Below are positions 1 to 9,445 of a DNA stretch of 64,000 nucleotides, piece after piece (the first letter of the stretch is position 1; every line of letters starts with the position of its first letter). Location of the stretch: positions 1,546,736 through 1,610,735 of the forward strand of contig JAGKQI010000078.1 of assembly GCA_018806915.1 (NCBI GenBank). Direction: 5' to 3'. A model generated the notes under the pieces. That model searched no databases, had not been told where the DNA came from, and saw only the letters and a list, made by a program, of their open reading frames with translations. Both the position numbers and the translations under genes were made by a program. The stretch comes from Phytophthora colocasiae (lineage: Eukaryota > Oomycota > Peronosporomycetes > Peronosporales > Peronosporaceae).

Positions 1-935
1 CACCTCGTCTCTTTAACTCTACAGAAACCTCGTCATCAATTAACAAACGTTGCAGGCTCTTCCGAAAGCGATCATACTGATCCGGATCCTGAAACAGGCG
101 ATTATCCTCATCAAAACGTAGTTGTTGCCCAGTAAATTGCCAATGCCAAGATAGGACAAATAGCTGGCTACAGAGGGTTGGCGTACACGTGACGCGGGTC
201 GCGCGGTCGATCTCCACTCTGGTCGTTTTTCATGTGTGCAAAGTAAACTCTCAGTGAATCACCACGCCATTCCATGTGTGAATGCCGGATACCAAATGCG
301 TTCGCAGAGCGACACATAAGATTCCATGATGTAATCAAATACATCCGGGCAAAATTGCATCACTACCTGGTAGCGTCATCAAATGTGTGGATAAAAACTC
401 ATAGAGTTCGAACGAAAGAGGATCTTTCCCCACCTTTAATCTTGCCCCCTCACCACGAGCTTGACTGGTTGCAAGCTCGCGCTTCAAACCCTTAAAGAAC
501 TGCTTTAACTCATTCTCCATGGCAGGCCCCATTTGACGTCCGTAGTCCCTGTAGAGATTGGAAAAAGCCGGCGCGATGGGTGTTGAGGGCAGAGTAGCTT
601 AGCGTTGATCCGTCAGTTTTTCTAAGAGTGAGCAACCAGGTCTCAAATACCTCTGCACCTAGGCGGTGGAAATCAAGCGGTGGGTCATCGTGTTTCCTGG
701 TGAGGAGTGGCTTCACACGTTGTCGAAGCTGCTTCTCTGAAAGGCCTCTCGCATCGCCCACTTTTTCTGCAAACGAGTCTAGTATCAAATGGCGATGGTT
801 CACATGAACCCACGAGATGAAGCGACAGTAGGAGTTGCTGTAGGCAGCTCGTGAGCTTGGACTAACAGTGTTATCACGGATCTGTTCTGCCTGTCGCCTT
901 AATTCGGCCAGGTTGTCTTGGTGTGTGCTTTCCAT
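1..935 (-). pseudogene. Crypton-like tyrosine recombinase, decayed and cut by window edge
   Basis: Reading leftward from an ATG at 933-935, the sequence encodes an N-terminal SAM-like part (segments such as SSRAAYSNSYCRFISWVH) and then, in a shifted frame from about 532, 'VGKDPLSFELYEFL', a block typical of Crypton recombinases. The part below 330 reads 'CRSANAFGIRHSHMEWRGDS' and 'HMKNDQ..DRPRDPRHVYANP', which resembles the catalytic core with its first arginine, and then shifts frame again near 170. There are at least two frameshifts and no complete ORF, so it is not functional. The catalytic tyrosine would lie beyond the left edge. Assignment rests on recalled family motifs; a DIRS-type recombinase is a less likely alternative. 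Confidence 0.7.
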
Positions 936-958
936 CTTGCGAAATGAATTGATTTCTT

Positions 959-1126
959 CCAGGACAGATTGTCCTGCAAAAGCACGGAAAAATCAGGTTT
1001 TTGTAGCGTCCAGCAATAATACTAGTTTTTGTATGCAAAAATCAGTTCGAGCGATTTCGGTTTTGGAAAATGCAGGACATTCTGTCCTGTACTATGAAGC
1101 AGATAGCAACCTGTTGTCCTGCAAAA
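959..1126. repeat. Cluster of CAGGACA/TGTCCTG hairpins at the Harbinger left flank
   Basis: Two short palindromes (960-976 and 1073-1089) pair CAGGACA with TGTCCTG. A 13-nt direct repeat TTGTCCTGCAAAA occurs at 969-981 and 1114-1126. They lie between the Crypton start codon and the Harbinger transposase start. They could be transposase or Myb-protein binding sites at an element end, but the true terminus was not located. Confidence 0.4.
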
Positions 1127-1134
1127 TCTGGAGA

Positions 1135-2425
1135 ATGATGCTTCTGCTCGCGCTCGAGCTTCTACTCGATGAGAGCAGTGATGAAGATGACCCCGCGCCT
1201 TCAGCCAAGATCCGGCGGCTCCTTGGGATGACTTCAGAAAACGGGGAGAGGCCCTTCGAGGCGATCTACAACTCGCCGAATCGCGCGCTGTTTCGTGACC
1301 ATTTCCGAATGAGTCGCTCTTCGTTTGATGTGTTTTGATCGCTGCGCTCAATTCTTCCCTGAGACGATACGCGACCAGCGGGAGGCGCTTGGGGTGACGC
1401 TCGACTGGCTTGGGAGTGCGCTGGCGTGCAGAAAGCAAGAAATTTGCTTTGATTTGTCGTTCTCAACCGTGCACAAGTATCGACTGTTGGGGTTGACAGC
1501 AATTCTACGTGGTCTTCGTGATTTGATGGTGATTCCTACGCGCGTTCCTTCCAAGTTCAAGACGAAGTTCCCCTACTTTGACCAAGCGATATGTGCAATT
1601 GATGGTGCCCACTTCCCTATCACCGTTGCCCGAGCCGACAGTGATCGTTTTCGGAATCGCAAAGGTTGGATTTCCACGAACGTACTCGTTGCCAGCGATT
1701 GGAGCATGCGCACGTGCTTTGCATACGTGGGAGCCGAAGGCAGTGCACACGACGCGACCGTATTGGACTGGAGCAAGTTTATTGGGATGATTCCCGACGA
1801 TCTTTTCGTTTTCGCTGATGCTGGATACGGTCTTACGGAGAAGGTTTTGACGCCATTTAGAGGTACTCGATACCACTTGAAGGAATGGGCGACGAGACCG
1901 AACGGTCGGCCCCAAACCTGCAGGAACTTTCAATCTACGCCATGCTAAGGCTCGCAACATCGTCGAGCGACTGATTGGTATCCTGAAACGGCGGTTTCGA
2001 GTGCTTCGAGCGGTATGGAATGCGAAGTCCCGACGACGAAATCCGTCATATACGCGTGTATGTTGCTGCACAACTTCATTCGTGCCGTAGATGCAAGTGA
2101 CCAAGCTCAAGATCTATCGCAGGCCCATAGATTTGTCGCCACTGAGCGCAACAGGCAAGCAGAGCAAACAACTGGCGACCAGGAGGCTCAGCAGGATGCC
2201 GACGCTCAGCAAGAGAATGTAGATGACGCGGAGCTGATCCAATTCGACTTCAGCAGTGGCACCGCATGGCGATCGGATGGCACAAGCCATGTGGACGAGT
2301 ATGTGGAGTTTCAGCGGCCTCCAGAGGAGGCTAGCTCCGGTGGAGAGCGACTACGCGACGAGCGAGGACGACCAGGATGATGACGATCGAGATGACGATG
2401 ATCAAGATGGGGAGACGCTAGAATA
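1135..2425 (+). pseudogene. PIF/Harbinger (DDE_Tnp_4) transposase, frameshifted
   Basis: The product is a DDE nuclease transposase of the PIF/Harbinger superfamily. The first reading frame (ATG 1135 or 1138) ends at 1338. The core continues at 1325-1948 with 'AIDGAHFP' (first Asp, about 1601), 'GSAHDATV' and 'FADAGYGL' (second Asp, about 1817). The third acidic residue is in 'NIVERLIGILKRRFRVLRA', which lies in another frame at about 1931-2010. A further shift leads to 'YACMLLHNFIR' (2047-2085) and an acidic tail ending at 2425 in yet another frame. At least three frame breaks make it a pseudogene. The opposing Myb-like gene at 2311-3384 is the usual second ORF of this superfamily and supports the call. 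Confidence 0.82.
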
Positions 2426-3384
2426 GAAATAAATAACGTTGCGATTCGCGCAGCACGCGCACCGAAACCAAGAAATATGGTCTGACTAACTTGATGAGTG
2501 CCATCCGACCTACGGTGAATGCTGCGGTGAAAAACTCGTGTCGTCTTCGTTGTCACAGTCCTTGGTTTCCATCTCGAGCGCTTGACTGGAGCGCTCTTCA
2601 TCGCAAAATACTCGGTGACGACTTTCATCATCGCGATCTTCTCATTTCCGTCACCCTTGTCGCTTGTGGATTTCTTGGCATCTCGGTTCTCTGCTTGTGC
2701 ACCACCACGGATGCGTTTGATGTTTTCTTTGCGCTTGTGAGCACTTAGTGGATCTGGCAACCCGCGTGCCGTCTTTGCTGGTGTCTCCACGGCTGTGTCT
2801 GACTCCAGATTCGACAGCACATCATCGAGCGTCGAGGCGCTTTCACCAGTTGCACGAGCGTCACCTGTACACCACCATCAGCTCTCAAGATATCTAGGCC
2901 ACGTCCGACCCAGCGCACGCACCTGCAATGTGGCTGCATACGACATGATGCTCAAAGCCTTCTTCGCGAAACTGGAGCAAACGAGCCTTCTGCTTGGGCT
3001 TAGCAACTAGACTCTCCCACGCATCTTCTCCCATAGTCGTCTTTCCCGTCGTCGAACACACACCAACACCACTCAAACCCGAGATGTATTTGAACAAATC
3101 GTAGTCGTTCATGATGCGGTCCAGCTTTGACTTGTACTGCGCTGTGAGCAGCAGCCAAACAGACCACCGCAGTCAGCATCAGAGAATAGACACGAACACT
3201 CTCAGCTCTCACCTTTCTCGCGTTCAACCCCAAATTCGGCGTTGAGCTTTTTGACGATGTCTGTCCATCCTTTTGCTTTGATTCCCTTATCGGCCTTGTA
3301 GGACAGATTGTTGCGCGCCTCCAGGAACGCGTCGAGAAACTTCTTGACCTGATCTTCGGTCCACTTGGCTCGGTCTGACGTCAT
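2311..3384 (-). CDS. Myb/SANT-like DNA-binding protein of the Harbinger element, three exons
   Basis: Harbinger elements encode a Myb/SANT-like protein that helps the transposase bind DNA and enter the nucleus. The proposed start is the ATG at 3384 ('MTSDRAKWTEDQVKKFLDAF'), directly at a trihelix/SANT-type domain. Exons are 3384-3213, 3141-2923 and 2864-2311. Both introns (about 70 and 58 nt) have GT-AG ends, and the joined frame stays open for about 314 codons. Residues 1-70 hold the Trp-rich SANT-like domain; the middle is basic and charged. The last 60 or so codons overlap the 3' end of the opposing transposase and may not be genuine. Unlike the transposase, the first two exons show no break. 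Confidence 0.65.
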
Positions 3385-3631
3385 TGTGTTCGGCGTTGTC
3401 GAGGGCGACGGTCGTCTATGCTTCTCCTCCTTCTCCGTTCGTGCCGATTTCCTTTGTGTGAAGATTTCCGTGGCAGGGGAAATGTCCGTGATCATCACTC
3501 CTGTGTCACAGGAGAGGGGGCCCGAGATGAAGCCGAAAATTCGGCGGTGAGGTCGAATTTCGAAATCCTTCATTTTCGGCTAGAAATGGGGTTTCTCTTT
3601 TTGGGTGTTTACGGGATTCATTTTGTCGGTA

Positions 3632-4181
3632 CCGTAATATCGGTGTCAAGTGTCACCCCCCTGGTGCCAACAAATCTAATGATAGAGATAAACTCAAGGT
3701 GCTGTGTAGAGATAAGAGAAACCCGCTGCAGCTGTTTGCAAGTCGTACAACGATGCAACTTCCAAAGCTTCTAGCTCCAGCATTGTACATGTATTGTACT
3801 CTGCAGAAGTGAAGACACCGGTAGTTTATTACTAGGAATATTAAAGCTACCAGAGATAGAAAATAAGACATGGTAATAATGACGGGCATGCTGCGGGTTT
3901 CATACATGCAAAGCGCAGCAGCCTTGAATGCAAAAGTCTCAGACTTTAGCCTTGGTTTCCAACCGTCTCCTCGCCACCATTTCACCCCCTGTTCAGTGAA
4001 CAGTGTTCACTTCTCTGCTCTGCGATAGTTCGGACTATGCGACTGGCTTCAAAAAACTGAGGGGTGACACTTGACAAAGCGGAGCAAATCCTGCTTGGCT
4101 GTTGCGCTATCGAGGTCTGTGATTGGCTAGAATAGGGGGGTGACAGTTAACAAAAGCGGACACTTGACACCGATATTACGG
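3632..4181. mobile_element. 550-bp MITE with TA target duplication
   Basis: Perfect 23-bp terminal inverted repeats lie at 3632-3654 and 4159-4181 (outer bases CCGTAATATCGGTGTCAAGT). TA dinucleotides sit directly outside both ends (3630-3631, 4182-4183), as expected for the Tc1/mariner superfamily. A second, shorter inverted motif, GGGTGACACTTGACA, occurs at about 4053. I see no transposase coding inside, so it is probably a non-autonomous element. Confidence 0.85.
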
Positions 4182-4183
4182 TA

Positions 4184-5014
4184 ATGACATTTTGGACCCA
4201 AAATGAACATTTTACATGGTGCGCGAACACGGCCTTATGCTAAAGCAGCAAAAGATTTCGTTTCTTGCACTGAATACTAGGTCAGCAACTACAAAATGTG
4301 CGAGCCCAAGTTTCTTTACGTGTATACCATACCTTGGGTGTCTACGTAGCGAAATTGTGGCATAAAGGTTCCATTTTAACGAGGGTGAACCTTGGTAGCT
4401 GTTCCTACAATTAGACCATGAATACAGCAATGAAAGGCATCGTGTGATTGCACCGCGGCATTGCGTGCCGTCAGTAGTGACAATAAAAGCTCCCAGGAAG
4501 ACGGAGGCACCACCAAGATAGGCCGTCGAGCCAACAATGCCGACAGCATTCTCGAGGACATCATCTTTAGCGGGGGGGGGGAACACTTCCGATTGCCGAG
4601 CGTGAACCGAGTAGGGGTGAGAGAGTTATCCAGAACCCAGTACTGGTTATCATCAGGGATCCGTGCAGGTGTAGATCACCCAACGACTTTGTGACTCTGG
4701 CAGATGATGATGATGATGATGATGATTTACGTGTTCGCGTATCCAAGTGGCAGAGTAACATCAAAATGCTACTCGGGAAAACGAAGAGACTAAGTCGTGC
4801 ATGTAGTGTGTTACCAAGCTGTGTAAGACGTAGCGGCTTTGCCTCTGCAATATACTTGACTCCATGAGTCCTAGCGTAACAAGGGAGCTACAACATTCAC
4901 TGCAGTACAGTTGCCAATAAATACCAAAAGATCTCAAGTTGAAGTGGTTCGAATTTCCAACGATGATTGGTTCTACGTTTTGGCCAATCGAAACCATACT
5001 GCAGAATTGACGCC
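4184..5014. other. Intergenic stretch with (GAT)8 microsatellite and G-run
   Basis: No supported gene. It holds a run of ten G at about 4571-4580 and eight GAT units at 4703-4726. ORFs here lack start context, homology and splice logic. The right part is presumably the promoter and 5' leader of the gene starting at 5015. Confidence 0.6.
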
Positions 5015-8000
5015 ATGGACGATGAAGACGTGCGTGCGTTGACGGCGCTGCAGGTGGACGGAAATCTGTCCGAACACGCGAGGCTGCGTGGAATGGCTAC
5101 ATGTCCGCACTGTCATTTAGGATTCGGACGATCCTCGTTGCCCATCCACGTGCGTCGGTGCCGAGCACTACTGCCACCAACAGAAGAGGAACAAGCTGCT
5201 AAGGAGGAAAATTTACTTGCAGATTCAAGGAGAAGGAAGGAAGTGCGATCACTAGTGGATCTGTACGTGCTAGTATCAGTTGGTCTACCCTAAACTGTTC
5301 ACTGGGACATAACCTTACCGGGGAACTTTGTTCAGATGCCTCCGATTCGTGACAAGGCACTTTGAATCCGTCTGCATGGATAGGATCGTTGCGTTTCCCG
5401 AGGCGGAAGGTCAGTAACTAGCTACAACAAAACTTACAGTCGTTGCGCGGTAGTATTGATGCTCCGTTGCTTATACAGCGGCTTTGATCGCGTCCATGCC
5501 GAGCAACTTAGTGCACCGCATGGTGATCAATCTCGTCAAGGAGAGCAAGCGGGTGAGTTGATACAATTCATGTGCACATGCCACGGTAACTGGGCGATCT
5601 CTCACAACTTGATGCTTACTTTTTCGCTGACAAAAGGTCAAGGCGAAGGATCGAGAGAGCCGTGCCACCATTGAGACGTTGGATAGTGCGCTGCAGGGGG
5701 CGCGGCGGGATGTAGCGCAACTTGAGTCCGCTAGAGATTGGGCTGCGATCAGTCGGTCGAGAATGGTAGAGCAACAGCACATCGCGGACAGGTTGCAGCG
5801 TGAGCTGGATGCGACAAAACTTGCACTGGCGTCGGCTGAGGTGGAGAACCAACAACTTCACGCGAAGGCAGAAGCTGCGGGCAAGACGCTGCTTCGGTTG
5901 GAGGCAAAGGTTTGCAGACGAATGCCGTATTTGTCTAAAGGATGCTCACGTATGTGATACGTTTGCTTGCTTGTGTTTCAACAGATCAACACGTTAAATG
6001 CGGAGAAATCGGCTTTAAAGAAGGCTTCGACAGAGGCTCAACGGCGTGAGATGGAGACGACGCGGCAGCTAGCACTGGTAACGAAGACAGCGAGAACCAA
6101 AAACACCGCCCAGCCCATTTCTAGTCAGACAAGATATTGCCGAGATCAAGGAGCAATTAAGTCACGTGGCGGGCTTTTGAATAGCAAAGCTGTTGCGACC
6201 CAAAGCCGTTATCATGCGCGGCCCCAAGCGGAGGGATCAAAAATCCCTTTTCCTAGGCCAATACGTGTGTATGGGCAGCAACAAAAGCAAGACGAGAACA
6301 GCAGTCAGACCTACTGTGCGTGATTGTAAGCTACATATATGTACATCATGTACTCTTTTGGCTGGTCAAAAGTGCGTAGTTCATCGATACATGACTTACC
6401 GATGAACTACATGTACTCTTGATGTACATGATACAGTATATTTTCGTACATCATTACATTGAGCTGATGTCCACCATTTATCGAGCCAGCCGTATATGAA
6501 TGTTGAGGTTGCTCAGCAGATCTGCTTAACCGAAATTTTTAACCCCGACCTCTACGTGTAGGCACGCCATCCATGCATAATGATTCCAATTTAATGCACT
6601 ATCTTTTACAGATGAACTTAATGGAAAGCTAACGGAAATTCCCGATTAATACCCCGGGCACTATTTAATAGTACCCTCCCAAAATCCAAAAGGTTACACT
6701 GTATTGCCGAAAGGTTACTCTGTATTGCCGAAAGGTTACTCGTCGATCAGGGCAGTATCATCAAGAGCGTCGTGCAGCTCGTCCAGATTAAAGTCTCCTA
6801 CGTTCTCAGGGTCCTCGTGATCTTCATCAGCGGCTTCCCAGCTTGTACGGAATCGCTCACCGTAGACGTCGTGCTTTAGCTGTCTTTACGTTTTTCAGTG
6901 AGGTACATTGATGTCACTTAGCTATGCTAACGACTTCCTATGAGTGCTTTAGCTGTCTGTAAAGCCAGCAGCAGCGACGGAGTTGATGACAGTAGTATCT
7001 TGCCATGCCTTTCTTACCCACTCACAAACTACAGCTACCGACGGCATACGCGGGTTGCCGAAGCGAGTGTGCTCGACCTTGTCGCTCTCCTTCCACGCAA
7101 TGATCTCAGGTTCTTGAACGTCTTGTAGATGCCAATGTCATGGGAATTCTTGATGGCATGAGCGTTGCTGGTATAGGACAGACGCACACCTGTAGACAGT
7201 GTTAGTGAATGGCTGGTGCTGCAACAAAATAGCTGGTCACTTGTGTTGAAGGTTACTATCGGGTTACCCTCGGAGGGCACTATTCGGGTAGAGGGTATTA
7301 ATCGGGAATTTACGTTACTTATTAATACCAATTCACCAAGTATGACAAGAGAAAGGCCTTGTTATATTGCATATTTGACCGATGCATTTCAAGGATTTCC
7401 GAGAGAGGAATGATGTTGCACCGCACAAGTGACGTGGTGCGTCGCACTATAGAGGCGGGGGAAGCTCAGTGCGCTTTCAACCGTCATGTGCTCACTGAGG
7501 TAGCTACGGAGAACGTGTGACTTCTGTGGACAATGCTAACACTTTTTCGCTGTGGCATCAGGTGCAGAACGTCTTGGATGAGATGGTGTATGACGTGGAG
7601 AGCTGCGAACATGAATGCGAGCTCGTTAAGTTGAAAAAACAGCTCGCTGCTGCAGAAAGCTCATTGGTAGAATATCAAGAGCGAGAGAGCGAGTTAATAC
7701 ACGAGAGACAACAGGTTTGTTGATCAACTTTGAAGAGGATGCGAGCAATTTGTGTGATGGTGTGAGTTTGGATACTATCTAGGCGTACAACTACGCAGTG
7801 AAAGTGGAAGAAAATGGCAGGGAAATCATGAGCAAGCTAAATGACCACTTGTCTGTGGTTGTCACAGAACTCGCGAAGAAGGAATTGTACGTTGATGTAC
7901 TAAATTTTCGTGTTATAATTTAACTGACGTTGCAGATTCGCATTGCAGAATGGAGAAGGAGCTACATCAAGCAAAAAAGCAGCTGGAATTAACTGGTCAA

Positions 8001-9255
8001 CTCTCAAAGGAACTAGCTAATGCACAACGCGAGATCCGAGAGCTACGGCGAGCAAACGATATTCAGTACATCCTCAGAAAGAACAGCTCAGTCCCGAGAA
8101 AACTGCTGGCTGATTCGAGGTTACCCGCTCGAGAAAACCACGTGCCTGTACGCGCGAAATCATTTCCTGGTGGATTACCTGCAGCGATGCAGGAGGGGAC
8201 AAACGTGTTCTCGTCGCTCCCAGACAACGTTATGTTGAAGCTGTTCTCCTTTTTGGACGAAGACAGCATGGTTGCGATCAGTGTCACGGATAAAGTGCTG
8301 GTAAGGCGCGTGAATGTTATGTTCGGTGTGACTACACCCTCTAGCTTGGCAAATAGTGTTCCTGCTGGACCAGTCAAGCAACAGCCTGCGTCACCTATTG
8401 TTCGAAAGCAGTCGAAGATCCGCAGTCTCAGTTTTATCGGCGGTTCATCGGACAAGGAAAAGGTAGCGTAAGACTGTTCTACAGCGATGGGGATACAATT
8501 GTCTGACACTGACGGTGTGTTGCTTTATGAATTGTAGCTCTCGAAAGTGGATGCTCTTGTGAAATCCTTAAAACCAGATCAGATCAAGCTTTTCCATGAC
8601 ATGTCAACCAGAGTGAAAACGATAGAGGTAAAGGCATTTGTTAAAGTTGTTTTAAAGTGAAATCTCAATCACGTTTGGTTCCTAATAGGCCCACCTCGCT
8701 CAAGTACAGACTGAAAAGGAAGACGTGGCAGCAAGACTTTACAGTGCTGAGAGCGTTCGCGACTTCCTAATGGGGAAGCTCAAGGACCTCGAGGATACTC
8801 TTGCCAGCAACATGACGGTAGCATCGAAGAAGGATGAACAAGCTGCTGTAGACCGTGAAATTATCGGCTTTTTGGATGCCAAGACGCAAGAATACGAAGT
8901 TGCGCTGAAGGAGTATGCGCACCAGAACAATGGTCTTCGAATGGAAATTGCTCAGCTTCAGGAGGACCACACCTCCAAAACAACGGTATGTAAACCTATG
9001 AACTGCTACGCGTGTTACTTGCTTCTTTTAACGTGTTGGTTTGTTCCCTTGCAGATAATTGAAGACATGGTCGAGCTGCTTACAGACGAGAAAAAAGAGC
9101 TCGAAGCACAAGTCCGTTCGCAGCGTAAGATCCTCGTTCGTGAAGTAAAAGTACTTCGCGCCCAGAACCAGCAGCTTGTCATCGAGAAGGACCATTATTT
9201 CTCGCAGCTCAAACAGCTCAAGCACGCTTTACAACACCTAGACGAGCTCAGCTAA
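5015..9255 (+). CDS. Coiled-coil protein with zinc-finger N-terminus and F-box-like segment, 12 exons
   Basis: Proposed exons: 5015-5262, 5336-5409, 5479-5552, 5637-5909, 5985-6077, 7404-7514, 7562-7714, 7783-7886, 7949-8462, 8538-8627, 8689-8985 and 9055-9255. All junctions are GT-AG and the phases give one open frame of about 743 aa. Residues 27-50 hold a C2HC-type finger (CPHCHLGFGRSSLPIHVRRC). Long heptad-rich coiled coils fill about 130-460 and 560-743. Residues about 465-505 ('SSLPDNVMLKLFSFLDEDSM') resemble an F-box. I do not recognise an orthologue; a scaffold or cytoskeletal role is possible but unproven. Intron 5 is about 1.3 kb against under 90 nt elsewhere and houses a pogo-like element. 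The acceptor near 7403 is the least certain junction, because another coding-like stretch (about 6120-6178) does not fit the frame. Confidence 0.7.
6376..6410. repeat. 11-bp stem hairpin in intron 5
   Basis: GTAGTTCATCG at 6376-6386 pairs with CGATGAACTAC at 6400-6410. The flanks also carry ATGTAC-rich short repeats (6340-6435). It may be the remnant of another small inverted-repeat element. Confidence 0.5.
6632..7315 (-). mobile_element. 684-bp pogo-like internal-deletion element in an intron
   Basis: The ends are inverted: ACGGAAATTCCCGATTAATA from 6632, and the complement of ACGTAAATTCCCGATTAATA ending at 7315. They are flanked by TA at 6630-6631 and 7316-7317. On the minus strand, coding remnants fit a pogo/Tigger transposase with its middle missing: an N-terminal piece 'GVRLSYTSNAHAIKNSH' (about 7195-7145), then 'EWVRKAWQDTTVINSVAAAG' (about 7030-6960), then an acidic tail ending in 'LHDALDDTALIDE' and a stop (about 6770-6735). 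It is therefore a non-autonomous derivative rather than an anonymous MITE. Confidence 0.75.
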
Positions 9256-9445
9256 GGTAAACGATCGTTTTCGTAATCAGGGCAATGTTGAAGTGGTAAA
9301 CCGTCACTCTTTCGAGGTTCACCTCACTTTACTAACATCAACATTCGAGAACTTTTCAAAGAACGCAATCAAAAGGAGTGATGGTCATGACCCGAGCCGA
9401 ACATTGCAGACCGCATTTTGCAAGCTTCCCCGCCTTCAGCTCCTC

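Noticed and set aside
4212..4586. Minus-strand ORF of 124 codons
   Set aside because: No recognisable domain, overlaps a G-run, and no supporting introns or neighbours.
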